Source: Brachynemurus nebulosus
Taxonomy: Eukaryota; Arthropoda; Insecta; Neuroptera; Myrmeleontidae
Direction of reading: 5' to 3'
DNA length: 64,000 nt
NCBI GenBank assembly: GCA_035578155.1
Contig: JAPWDM010000005.1
Location: 29,008,108 to 29,072,107 of the forward strand
Below are positions 1 through 11,630 of this stretch, piece by piece. Numbering within the stretch: position 1 is the first letter of the stretch; every line of letters starts with the position of its first letter. The position numbers and the translations under genes are program-made. Under the pieces are notes generated by a model. It was not told the origin of the DNA and did not search any database. It saw only the letters and a list, made by a program, of their open reading frames with translations.

Positions 1-199
1 CAAAAGGCTTTACTGACCAACTTTTGGTACATTCATCCTATAAAGATTTTGTTTCACGAATACATTCATATAGGTATGTATATCCACATACGTATATCTC
101 ACTATTGCAGTTATATACATACATACATACACATTATATGATTATACACATACAACATAGTTGTAAACACACTAAAATTATAGAAAATAAATTGCCTTT
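1..199. other. AT-rich stretch, no gene seen
   Basis: Holds short CATA-type simple repeats around 61-150. No coding or RNA signal was recognised. Confidence 0.5.
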
Positions 200-850
<651 letters not shown>

Positions 851-860
<10 letters not shown>

Positions 861-1203
861 AGTTCTTATTATTAAACACAACCGAAAAAATTATAAGTTC
901 GTTCAGTTATTGACAAATATAGTTTTATTAAACATTTAAAAATGAAACAATTTTCTTACATTTTAAAGTTATTTTGTTACAGATTCAGTTACAAAAAATC
1001 ATGTAAGCTTACTTGAGATTGTATTATATAATATACAATCTCGTAAACTTACATGATTTTTTGTAATTGAATCTGTAACAAAATAACCTTAAAATGTAAG
1101 AAAATTGTTTCATTTTTAAATGTTTAATAAAACTATATTTGTCAATAACTGAACGAACTTATAATTTTTTCGGTTGTGTTTAATAATAAGAACTACTCTC
1201 ATA
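851..1203. repeat. Long near-perfect foldback (palindrome)
   Basis: Two arms of about 170 bp are inverted copies of each other, beginning GATGAGAGTAGTTC and ending GAACTACTCTCAT. The centre is around 1025-1030 (GAGATTGTATTATA...CAATCTC). Only scattered mismatches are seen. This is typical of a foldback MITE; a transcript would form a long hairpin. No target duplication was resolved. Confidence 0.85.
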
Positions 1204-1210
1204 TTTTTTA

Positions 1211-1211
<1 letters not shown>

Positions 1212-1287
<76 letters not shown>
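1212..1287. repeat. (AT)n microsatellite
   Basis: A pure AT dinucleotide run of about 75 bp directly beside the foldback at 851-1203. Confidence 0.95.
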
Positions 1288-1290
<3 letters not shown>

Positions 1291-1477
1291 GTAGATATAA
1301 TATATGGAAACGAATAAGAATTTTTACAAAGGACTGACTTACTTTGCGTTCATTGAGTCTCATTTATAATAATGTATGGACAAAATCGTTATAATTTTTG
1401 ACGACGTTCAAATATCTTAAGTGGAAGTAAAATATTGAATATAAAATTTTAACAACTAAGTCTGATAAATCTGAAAA

Positions 1478-1641
1478 ATTAACACAAAATGTAGGTCTTC
1501 TTGTCTGTTAAATCATTGACACAAATCTTGTGTAAAGATTTGACACATACCTATGCTTTGTGTTAAAATAACACAAAAAATTGAGTGAACCGTTCTGAAT
1601 ATGTGAAATATGTTAATTTTAACACAAATTTTTTCACTGTG
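1478..1641 (-). mobile_element. GTGTTAA-word MITE fragment
   Basis: The block is an inverted homologue of 17187-17350: the end AAATTTTTTCACTGTG and several internal TTAACACAAA/TTGTGTTAA words match. Related sequence is also at 22990-23165 and 23695-23805. It has no coding content and looks like a non-autonomous element rich in one repeated word. Confidence 0.6.
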
Positions 1642-1662
1642 TATCACTTATACTGCCCATAT

Positions 1663-1719
1663 TCAGTCAAAAGGATAAAAAATTTTGAGCCAGTCAGTTT
1701 AGTTTATCCTTTTGACTGA
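1663..1719. repeat. Short inverted repeat
   Basis: TCAGTCAAAAGGATAAA and its exact complement flank a spacer of about 20 bp, a stem of about 17 bp. Origin unknown. Confidence 0.7.
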
Positions 1720-1914
1720 CTCGGATAAAAAAGTAACGGAAATATATTCGTTATAGCTATGACGATGTTCGTTGTCTGAACGATAATTTCAACCTTTCGT
1801 TTATATAAAGATTATATTAATGTAACTATGGTATTTTTCTAACAAGGTAAATAAACGAAATAAACTGTCGTTTTTTTTTCAAATAAATATTTTATTACAA
1901 ATTTGCTTTGCATG

Positions 1915-2307
1915 TGGCTCATTGGAGATTCTCCATATCCACTGCAACCGTTTTTATTTACGCTAGTAAATAATGCTGCTCCCAATACCCCAGAAAGTAG
2001 GTATAATAACTTTTTAAAAAGAGCATGAAATACGGTAGAAAGATGTATTGGAGTTTTAAAAAATAGATTCCGCTGCCTTTTACGATGTCGAACACTACAC
2101 TATGATCCAGAAACGGCCGCCAAAATAATTTATACTTGTGTTACGCTACATAATATTTCACTTAGATATAATATACATGAAGTTGAAGGGAACAATGAAA
2201 TTGAAGATAACAAAATTATAGAAAACAACGAAAATGATAACTTTGCAGGGAATTGGTTCGATGAAGGGAGAAGAAGGAGAAATGTATTTATTAGGCAGAA
2301 CTTTTAG
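1915..2307 (+). pseudogene. HARBI1-type (PIF/Harbinger) transposase, C-terminal fragment
   Basis: The frame reads WLIGDSPYPLQP, then NTVERCIGVLKNRFRCLL and AAKIIYTCVTLHNI, and ends RRRNVFIRQNF before a TAG at 2305-2307. These are the conserved C-terminal blocks of DDE_Tnp_4 nucleases: the Asp of GDSxYP and the Glu of VERxIG are the second and third catalytic acids, and both are present. The first Asp block and the N-terminal half are missing. A TGA at 2026-2028 interrupts the frame where an Arg codon would be expected. About 130 codons remain from a protein usually of 350-400 aa. It is a dead fragment. Flanks show no convincing terminal repeats. Confidence 0.85.
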
Positions 2308-2309
2308 TA

Positions 2310-2935
2310 AAAAATTATAATAACAAAAATATCTTTTTTATTATTTTATTATAAAATATAAGACTAAAAATTTAATTGTTTTATAAAATAAATAGATTTT
2401 CAATTTTAACTTAAAATATTTTTAATTTTTAATTTTGATAGTTCTGATTGTACCTCTGTCTGTCTATCAAATTTTGTTTTTCTTGAGCCTCCAAAAAAAT
2501 ACTTTTTTTACCAATTCGTTCCATTTTCATCAAAAAATAATTTATTGACAACTTCACAAAAACAGCAGATGAAATAATAAAACAAATTCGACTCAATACC
2601 GTATAGCAGTAACCGCAGCAACCATGTGCGAATATAAAATTTTTTGTATAATTTAGCCAAACATTTCAACAAAGTTGAATAAATATAGGTATACATATAA
2701 TAAACAAAGATGAAATATATACACCGAACTCTATTTCAGTGTGCTGTAAACGAATGTGTATCTTCATTATAACAAATTTGTACAATCTAACGAAAAAGGT
2801 TATTGAATACCAAATTCATAATATTCGTTATTGATTCTAACGAAAACAATAGTTCGGTATATGTATAACGATCGTTATAGATTTTTTTACAAAATTGCCC
2901 TGTAAACCCATTTAGGGAACGAATTGTCAAAAATC
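2310..2935. other. AT-rich stretch, no gene seen
   Basis: Holds A/T homopolymer runs and short non-conserved reading frames only. Nothing was recognised. Confidence 0.4.
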
Positions 2936-2939
2936 CTTT

Positions 2940-4010
2940 CTTAGTGCTCATCTACGTTACATACGGAACTCCTGTGCAAAATTTCATTCTTCTAAACCCA
3001 ACGGTTTAGGCTGTGTGTTGTCTGTCTGTCAGTCAGTCAGTCAGTGTTAGAAATTTATTAAGTAGATTATTGTTTAAATATTAAACAATTTTGGTGTAAT
3101 AGTGATGGCGGTGAGGGTTAAATATCGAGACCTCTAAAAGGCACACTCTAAATACTAACTCAATACATATACAAAATTTCAACCCATTCGATTTATTCAG
3201 GGAGTCTATAGCCATATAAGACCCATCAAAAAACACGAGAAAACCACAAAATTTTGGTTTAAAAATGATGAAAGTGGCAGGGAGGTGGAACGTCTGAAAG
3301 ACACATCCTGGATACTAATTACATACATACACAAAATTTCAGCCCTCTAGGATTATTCAGGGAATCTCTATGAGTGTTAGACTCAGGGCCGGACCTACAG
3401 TTATTACGAGGGAAGGACAAACTTTGCTGTTAGCGCCCTCCCCGAAGAAAACCCATTTTACATTAAACCATGAAACATTTCGGCCCATTAATATTTTTTA
3501 AAATTCTTCCCTACAAAAACTAAGTGACAAGCAAAAAAAAAAGTCAAATTCATTACAAAAAAATTAAATTCACCGTTTTTGCACTCCTCAATTTGGATTT
3601 TTAGCGCCCCTCAAATCTCACAGGGGCGGGGGGGGGCATGTGCCCCCACTGCCCCCTAGATCCGGTCCTGGTCAGACCCACCGAAAAACACGAGAAAACA
3701 TGAAATTTTGGCGTAAGAATTGCAGAATCCAGAGATAAAAATTGAAAATTCCAAAAGGCATACCCTGAATACTAATTCAATCCGCATACAAAATTTCAGC
3801 TGTATAGGTATATTTAGGGATCCTGTAAGTGTATGAGATCCACTGGAAAACATGAAAAAATACAAAATATTGGCATAAAAACATGGGGGGGGGGGGAAGA
3901 GCTAAAGATTGAGACACCCAAAAGGCACCTCCTAAGTACTAGCTTAATTAATATACACAATTTTATTCCCCTAAGTCCCCCTTTTTATTCCCCTTAAAGG
4001 ACATTGAAAT
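2940..4010. repeat. Degenerate ~160-bp tandem repeat array
   Basis: The phrase CAAAATTTCAGCCCTCTAGG and variants recur near 2970, 3173, 3332, 3790 and 3956. Each is followed by a TTATTCAGGGA-like block and an AAAACACGAGAAAA-like block. Spacing is about 160 bp once the hAT-type insert at 3384-3670 is removed. The same unit occurs in 33455-34140 and 50100-50760, so this is a satellite-like module carried by a dispersed element. Short (CAGT)n-like sequence sits at 3031-3045. Confidence 0.75.
3384..3670. mobile_element. hAT-type MITE inserted in the tandem array
   Basis: A 287-bp insert begins CAGGGCCGGACCTA and ends TAGATCCGGTCCTG, with matching inverted ends. It interrupts a unit of the ~160-bp array. 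The flanking 8-mers GTTAGACT and GTCAGACC match at 6 of 8 positions, consistent with an aged 8-bp duplication typical of hAT. The interior is rich in GCGCCC and G-runs, as in sibling copies at 31473, 44915 and 25552. Non-coding. Confidence 0.75.
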
Positions 4011-5202
4011 AAATTGGATTTTCGGAAAAATAAAAAAAATGGAATTTATAGCTATACCTTATAAGAAAACAGTTAAAAGTAACCCATTTAACTTTATCGA
4101 TCTTAAACGTAGGTACCGATATAAAATTTCTAATAGAAATTGTGCCAAATTTTACATCCTCTATCAAATCGTCACTGTAAAAATTTACTTTAACGGCACT
4201 AATAAGTTGAAATGCAACCATTTGATCAAGCACGGCTATAATCTTCATTCCTGTAGACTCATTTTCACATTTCCCCTTTTTTCTTGCTAATGTTGTCTTT
4301 CTATTTTAAGGACTAAAAATATCATAATAAATTTTTTTCTACCATCATGTCATCATCGATATCGCGCTTTTCTCCCGTCCTCGAGACATCATCTTATAAC
4401 AAGATATCAACACATTTTGACAGAAAAATATATTTATTTATGAGTTGTTATCGTTTGAACATCAATCAACAACGTATGTATATATGACGCGTCCAATTTT
4501 CGATGATTTTGGAAGTTCATGAAAAAATGATTTTAACGAAGAACGAATGTCGATTTTTGTGTCGAAATTGACCACACCAACTGTACTTTAGTATTAGAGA
4601 CAGATTAATTATTTTTCGACAATTCTACGTATTTTACCTGCAAATCCACCTGAAATGGGATGCTTTGTCGATGTCGTTGTACGAATCGTAGAAATATAAT
4701 TTTTAATGAATATATTTTAATAAAAAATCAAATATAAAAATACTGATAACATAACTGTAGGACTTCACAGTCCCATTTTTAGTTGAAATCTGTTGAGGTG
4801 TAAGAATTGGGAAAAGAATTCGAATGAAAAAGACCATACATTTCAAACGTTACACAAGAAACCGAAATTTATTTTGGTTTTTATCATATTTATAAAATTT
4901 TTTAATATACCCTACCATTGTAACGCCATTTTTGGATTGTTGATTAAAGGTAGGTATGTTACGATTACTACCTTACTGTAAAATTTCAAAAACTCTCATT
5001 AGGAAGATTTAAAAAAAAAAAAAATACAAAAACTGGAAGGTATCGGAAAAAAACCAAAATTTTCCGATTTTTCAAAAAACTAAGGATGGCGATAACTTCA
5101 GAACCACTGGACAAAGTGTATCCAAATTTTTCTCCTTTTAATATGTAGGAACCATACATAGATTTATTTTGAGCCAGATTTCATGTGTCTAACCCTAGTA
5201 GA
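4011..5202. other. Unassigned stretch, no gene seen
   Basis: Reading frames at 3994-4290 overlap on both strands and lack any recognisable domain. 4793-4981 is also featureless. No repeat partner in the window was recognised. Confidence 0.35.
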
Positions 5203-5775
5203 TCTAGATAGCCCAAGAGACCGCCGTATGCAAAACCTATCTATAAGATAAACGAACGGTTTTTTGTGAGTAAGTAGTACTACTCCAGTCCTAAAGGAAG
5301 CCCCATTTAGAATTGCCATATTTTGCCAGCATGATAAAAATCTGACGTCACTTTCGATTATGGTTTTGTTATATCATCAAATACATTGATGATGTTTACA
5401 CCAAAAGGAAGGTTTCGAGGTGCAAAATAAAAATATTGCTGGCTGCCAAGCCTTAGTAATTCGCAACAATGAGGCCGCCTTCATTGAAGATTTTAATTTT
5501 CAGTGAAAGCAGGTTCGGTGTTCCGAATTACTAAGGCCTGGCAGCCCGCGATATTTTTATTTTGCACCTTGAAACCTTCATTTTGGTGTAATGTATCTGA
5601 TGACATAACAAAACCATAACCGGAAGTGACGTCAGATTTTTATCATGCGGGCAAAATTTGGCAGTTCTAAAGGAGGCTTTCTTTAGGTCTGGGGTTCTAC
5701 TATTTACTCACAAAAAATCGTATCTTATACGTAGGTTTTGCATACAGTGGGCTCTTGGTCTAAGAGTTATTCACC
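5203..5775. repeat. Long foldback element
   Basis: Two arms of about 230-260 bp are inverted copies: 5203-5470 (GCCCAAGAG, TTTTGTGAGTAA, AAATCTGACGTCACTT, TGCAAAATAAAAATAT) and 5520-5775 carrying the complements in reverse order. The loop is around 5470-5520. Arms carry CRE-like TGACGTCA. Non-coding foldback MITE by structure. Confidence 0.85.
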
Positions 5776-6452
5776 GATTTAAACGGCAACGTATGTAATT
5801 AAGGTCCGGAAAACTTTCATCCGAATTTTTAGTTTTCTGTGTTCCTGAGTCCCTAATTCAAATAATTTTTACACATTTTAAAATCCTTTTCCGAAATTCT
5901 CGAGCTTCTTAAATCAGACAGTTTTAATGAATGTTAAAATACCAGCTGAGACAAACCGTCAACCTTCAAATTACGGTAATTTACACCCATAGTTATTTAC
6001 AAATTGCATGCGTATAATTCTTCTAATACCTAAAACAATAACAATAATTTTTATCAGAATAAGAATAAAAAAACAGTTCAAAACCTTAATCGTAATATAT
6101 CATCACTGAGCTTCAAGTACTACTCTACTGACTAGCACTTCTACGCTATATACATATGATTGTCATTATACTTTACAGTACAAAAAACGGATGATAGATG
6201 TCATTATACATGTTCATAGAGACACGTATACACACACGCATGTATGTCGGTATATTTACATGATATTGTCGTTAGGCATCAACAGTTTTTGATAAAATGA
6301 AATGGGAAAAGATGCTTTCACATTTCGTCTAACATCCCCACTTAGAACTGGATAATTTGCCATTTTTGTCAAGTTTCTATAATACAACGGAAGAAACTGG
6401 TAAGAGCAAAAAAGTGATATATATTAATATTGCATGTCTGGGTACCGTGTGT
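5776..6452. other. Unassigned stretch, no gene seen
   Basis: AT-rich, with short CA/TA simple runs near 6210-6250. No coding or repeat relationship was recognised. Confidence 0.35.
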
Positions 6453-6758
6453 TTAAAAATAAACGAGAGTGGTTAGACGAGATAAAGCATCGGCGTTTGT
6501 GTTACGTTTTCCTTTTTTATAAATTATTTGGTAATCGAATTCTTCTAGTTTTAATCGCCAACGAATTAATTTTGAATTAGGTTCCTTTAGAGACATTAAC
6601 CATGTGAGTGGCTTATGATCCGTAATAATTTTGAATCCCCTACCAAATAGATAGGGTCGGAAATATTTTGTTGCCCAAACCAGTAATTGTTTTTCTATTG
6701 TTGAATAATTTTGCTCACTGGTTGTTACTGTTCGTGAATTTGTTTGATTCGAATTAAC
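6453..6758 (-). pseudogene. Ty3/Gypsy retrotransposon RNase H domain fragment
   Basis: About 100 codons stay open on the minus strand without an ATG. Diagnostic blocks in order are [56 protein letters not shown] and NADALSRL. These match the RNase H region that follows reverse transcriptase in Gypsy-type pol. The frame is cut by a stop at 6759-6761 upstream and ends at 6453-6455. No reverse transcriptase or integrase was seen beside it, so this is an isolated relic. Confidence 0.88.
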
Positions 6759-7084
6759 TCAGAAGTTAAGATGCTTGGAGCACTAAAGTATTGTAGAAAA
6801 TGATCTTTGGATATATTATTTTTTAATATTTAATGCACAAAATATCAAAATTCGAACTAAATCGAATGTACAGTTTGTCAGATAAAATGATTTAAAAATT
6901 ACTTTTACTCATCAAAGACACTCACTTAATCAAATAAATTAATAATTTCTGACGTCCAGTATTTTTATAATTTAATTTTAATATGTAATGTATACGTATT
7001 TTTTGTCCACCACTGTATTAGTTTTCTAAAAAAACATCAATTGTCGATTGAATTTATTGAACGATAGACAATCAGACGATAAGT

Positions 7085-7991
7085 TGCAATATGTACCACT
7101 TCTTAGAATTGGAAGGAACGCGTAATTGGGATAGATAGTTAGACGGTCATCTCAATAACTCGATGAGTGACGCTTCCTGAAACTTTAGAGGCCCTAATAG
7201 TGGAAGTCGTCACGTAGACACACAATCGAACGGTTTAAAAGCAGAAACTGAGTTTCAATCGGGTTCAATCTTCAATCTTAGTTCAGTCGTCAATTTTGAT
7301 TCATTCGTTCATAGTCAATTTGACTCTCAATAAATTCAATCATGTAATTATTTTTTAAAGTTAAAAATGTATTTTAGTTATTTGTGTTGTGATTTATGAA
7401 ACTGCCAGGAAGAGGTATGTAACATGTTTTTCTTTCCTTAATTATTGTAATTTAATATTACACCTATGCAACCTGGTATGGTATTGTATTTGAATTTTAA
7501 ATTAACGGAAATGTAGTTTAACTTTGATAAGTATGAAAATTATAGAAAACTTCATGAAACATACCAGCTTGCATATGCTCGTATAAGATTTTATATTGTT
7601 AATATATTTTCATTTATTTATTTTCAATTATCTTTAATTTTTATAATTTATTTCATTTTAATTGGACGATATGCTTAAACTGTACTTGTCCGTTAGATTA
7701 CGAATTCGGAAATTAGATTGTAATAGAACTTTAATATTTGCCCTTTCTCATTGTAAAAATTTAATATTTTTATTTTACAATAAATATATATTTTTTTTAT
7801 TGTTAACAGTTAAATTTTGTTTTATTCAGTATTTTCTATTACGTCTGTGTAACCTTTTTGTGTCATTTAATCGCGTCCTAAATTTAAACTTTTTCTTTTA
7901 TTATAATATTTAGTCTATAAATACTGCCACTGCTACCACCCTTCTTATACACTTTTATACATTATAATTATGGTGGCGTCGGTGGAATAGT
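7085..7991 (+). other. Possible LTR followed by a primer-binding-like site
   Basis: There is a TTTAAAAG box near 7227, TTCAGTCG near 7283, an AATAAA at about 7329, and a GTGG-rich site TGGTGGCGTCGG at about 7971-7982 that looks like a tRNA primer site. Together this could be an aged LTR with its 5' leader. The orientation is opposite to the RNase H relic, no second LTR was seen and the limits are uncertain. Treat as a weak hypothesis. Confidence 0.2.
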
Positions 7992-9610
7992 TCAAATCAA
8001 CCACTGAAACCACCCCTTTCTACGCAACCCCTCTTAGTAATATTACAAATAACTGAGAAATGTATCGATATTTATGTCAGTCATACCGAAAATTTACCAG
8101 TAAAAATGACTGACAATATTGCACAAAATCTATTGGTAATACAAATTTCTATCTACTTTGAACCTAATACTGATAAATACAGAATGGCATAGATCGCATA
8201 GATTAATGGGGCTATTTCATAACAACACCGCTCGCTAGCGACTTGCAAGCATATACTTAAAAATGCGCACACTTAGCTTGATACCTTAATGTCAGTGTTA
8301 AGATTCTTTTGCCCAAAATTGTTGCCACATTTTGTTAGTCCCAAAAATCGTTAATCAAGTTTGTTATGATTTTTTATAAATTGATTAAATAGTATTAATT
8401 TACGACAAGAAATGGCAGACCTTTTTCGAATTTAGTATTACTTAATTTCTAGCACTCCAAGCACATTAAAAAGCAGATCCATTCCAAACAACATGAACAA
8501 TTCAACTGCTGAACTGAATCATTGTTCAAAAATTCCATTTTTTTTACCCTCCTATATTTTGTATATATGTAAAAATTCTAATTTCAACTACAGATAAAAT
8601 CCGAGAAGTACACACTCTAAGAAGTAAAATTGTAAGTGTAGCAGGCTACGCCCTGTTTAACACACAAACACTGTTTACTTTAGTCAGTATGTGTGTCCAC
8701 ACCATTCTATTGGTTGATCTTGCCTACTAACCGTGAATGTACAACTTGTTCTACGTGCTTGTTGAATCGTCACCGTCCCTATTAAAGAAATACAACTATG
8801 TATAGTGATGGAGAAAGGAACATTGTGGTGCACTTCTAGGATTTCTTCTGTACAACCTTTTCTGTGGTTTTACGAGATGAATTTTTGCCATGACGAAAAT
8901 GTAAAAATATTTGATGTTGTTATGCGGAAACTGAAAAATCAATATTTTGTTTTCTTTTACAGATGCTTTTGCAACATATGGTATATTATTTATACGCAAA
9001 ACGAAAAGCCTCCAATTTCAATGGTAACAACTACACCATTGCGTGGAGAGAAACCTTAAAAAAAATAAAATTGGATAAAAATAAGTATCATACCTTTTTG
9101 TTGAAGGATATCAGGTAATCACATAATCAACAAACATTGATGTTTTGGTTAGATAGGGTATAATAATATCCTTTGCCTGCTTGCCATTGTAAAAATAATA
9201 TTCAAATAAATTTCCCTCGTATGGTTTTTTTTTTTTTTTTTTTGAATGAGGAAAAAGAAATACAAAAACAGGAAAAGGAAAATTATTCAGGGTTGTGACA
9301 TTTGAATGAATCATTTGTATATCAGCGTAGTAGGCTAAGGGATCCATTTAGCTTAAAATTAGATGAAAATAAATAGTTTGAAAGAAAATAAGAGAGAATA
9401 TTTTATACAAAAATTTTTTGGCATACGTTCAAGGGTTAATATTAAAGTCCTCACTCCAACTGGTTTATAAATTAGTTGAAATTACTAGCGTTAAATTCGA
9501 TGAAAATCTTAAAATCTTTTAAATTCAAGGTTACTTTATTATTTTTATGTAGAATATCCAAATACTTAAGGCATTACATCCAGCTAACTTACCAAAGTAT
9601 TCATCGTTAC
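7992..9610. other. Unassigned stretch, no gene seen
   Basis: Overlapping short frames occur on both strands at 8796-9059 without domain signals. A T-run lies at 9226-9243. 8600-8790 has only loose similarity to the 16790 and 23870 repeats. Confidence 0.35.
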
Positions 9611-10972
9611 CACAGACCAATGAACATATTATATATTATATTATATAGACTAATTATATAAATGTATAACTGAGGCAGCCAGATACAACCAGGATACGAC
9701 CGGATAGTATTCTGTAATATAATAATCAATGCAATAATCCATGGTATCCGTAGTAACGTTTTCAAATAATTATTGTCAAAATATAATAGGGTAAGTGTGG
9801 GAGAGATGCCGCAGTAGCCATGGTTCGTCCGTTGATTGATAGATCAACGGACTATTAATGGATTATATGTTTAAAATAAATTACTTATTTAAGCTGTATA
9901 TGGTAACACTTATGATTAGTCCATCAGTTTAGTAATTATCTAACTTTTTATTATTGAAAAGTAAGTCTTTTAACATAATATTTTATCAAGCATTTAATTC
10001 ATTAGAATTTAAGAATGTGTATTTCATTGTTTTAATGAAAATAAGTTTTGTTATGAATTTAGGTATATTTTAAAAGTACTGTATAAAATTTTAAGTTAGA
10101 AGTCCGCACTATGCTTGCTATAGCAACATGCGTTATCTATCCCAACAAAAAGGAGAGATGCCGCATCTAAAAATGGTATATATGCCGCATCATATTACAT
10201 GTTAAAACATGCACTTAATTATGCAATTTCTTTTTGGACTGTAAATATAAAAGATCCAATAATGGACCAGGAAGACCTCTCATATTAGTGAAGATAACGA
10301 AAATATTGATGATTGCCTGTGTATTGAATGATTTCTGTTTAAAGTACTCAGAAACAAAGAAAAAGTTGACTAGTTAAGATGCATAAAGTGCCAAAAATGG
10401 TTACATATGGCGTGCATCATGTATGGAGATGTGTGTAAAATGCAAAATTTTTAATATGAACTATGAGGCGTCTCTCTTTCTTTGATGCGGCATCTTTTCC
10501 ATAGGTGTGGGAGAGACGCCGCTTTGCAGGCTCTACAAAAATGTTAATTATAAATCCTTTATGACTCAAAATTTAAAATTATTTATAAACAATTTTAAAG
10601 AACAATGTTTACATTTATTGTGTACCAAATTTCAAATCAATTAAATGCATACTTTAAGAATTATCAAGTGTTTTCAAAATGTGCAGTATCTCTTTCGTAT
10701 TCATCCTATTGATAAATAAATTTTACTTTTTTGAGAAGAAACTGCAAAATTTTGAAATAAAGAAACTGGTATTATATACGTACGCAAAATACGTACGTAT
10801 ACAAATTATTTCCTGCAATAATTATAGTCGCATTTGCTCAAAAATTGGCATTATATTATATTCCTTAAATCTCACCCGTCTCATCCTGTTAGCTGCTTCA
10901 AAAAAAAAATGATTACGAACTGGATTTACGCTTTGTCTAATTGTATAATTTAATAGTGTTCATTGGTCTGTG
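9611..10972 (+). mobile_element. Repeat D, copy 1, split by a pogo-type MITE
   Basis: It begins CACAGACCAATGAACAT and ends GTTCATTGGTCTGTG, perfect terminal inverted repeats of about 15 bp. Its own sequence is only about 440 bp, because 9789-10706 is a foreign insert. The interior includes AATTATTGTCAAAATATAA and CTCACCCGTCTCA blocks shared with copies at 10973, 26896 and 34940. No coding content. Confidence 0.85.
9789..10706 (+). mobile_element. TA-target element family W1 (GATGCCGC word), copy 1
   Basis: This 918-bp insert starts GGGTAAGTGTGGGAGAGATG and ends with a decayed partner (GCAGTATCTCTTTCGTATTC then ATCC). TA flanks both ends. The sibling D copy at 11055-11075 preserves the empty site, so the TA duplication is real. 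The word GATGCCGC or its variants recurs about seven times inside. Around 10264-10440 is a decayed copy of the PHD-finger reading frame intact at 44057-44275. In the right end CpG sites have turned to TG/CA, suggesting age. Confidence 0.85.
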
Positions 10973-11630
10973 GTTTCGACGTAATTGTATTCTGTAATTT
11001 AGTCATGAATGCAATAATCAATTGTATCCATACTAACGTTTTCAAATAATTATTGTCAAAATATAATATTGATTACAGAATTTTACTTTTTTGAGAAGAA
11101 ACTGGAAAATTTTGAAAGAAAGAAAGTGAAATTCGCTTTTTTTTTAAAATACTACGTATACAACTTATGTCCTGCAATAATATATTATAGTCGCATTTGC
11201 TCAAAAATTGGCATTATATTATATTCCTTAAATCTCACCCGTCTCACCCTGTTATCTGCTTCAAAAAAAATGCCTACAAACTGGCTTTACGCTTTGTCTA
11301 GTAGTACAGTAGAAGCCCCATAAACTTGCGCTCCATAAACTTGCTGTCTCTCTAATCTTGACTGGATAATTTCTCTACTCTTGATAATATTTTCTCCCAC
11401 TATGATTCTTCCGTAACCAATTAAATTCGTAATTGATGACGCGTATAGCGTATATTTGGTATCCTTCTCTACCTATCTCTTTTTTTAGATTTAAATTGCA
11501 TATGTTGCGCATTCAGTGCGTACAAGAGTAGTAAATAGTGGGAATGTCAAGACTAGAGAATGGTTCTGGACATGCTTGTCAAGATTAGGGAGCTTTTACT
11601 GTATAATATAATAGTGTTCGTTGGTCTGTG
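10973..11630 (+). mobile_element. Repeat D, copy 2, split by a CAGTARAAGC MITE
   Basis: It follows copy 1 head to tail and shares the blocks TATTCTGTAAT, AATTATTGTCAAAATATAA, TTTTGAGAAGAAACTG and GCTTTGTCTA. It ends TTCGTTGGTCTGTG. The left terminal repeat is missing. It is interrupted at 11307-11601. Confidence 0.8.
11307..11601. mobile_element. Pogo/Tigger-like MITE in D copy 2
   Basis: This 295-bp insert begins CAGTAGAAGCCCCATAAAC and ends GGGAGCTTTTACTG, with TA on both sides. D copy 1 shows the uninterrupted site (GTCTAATTGTATAATTTAAT), confirming the TA duplication. The CAGTARAAGC end resembles pogo/Tigger-type termini; that assignment is inference. Non-coding. Confidence 0.8.

Noticed and set aside
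3031..3045. CAGTCAGTCAGTCAGT run as a possible CRISPR-like or regulatory array
   Set aside because: Only a short simple repeat; no spacers and this is animal DNA.
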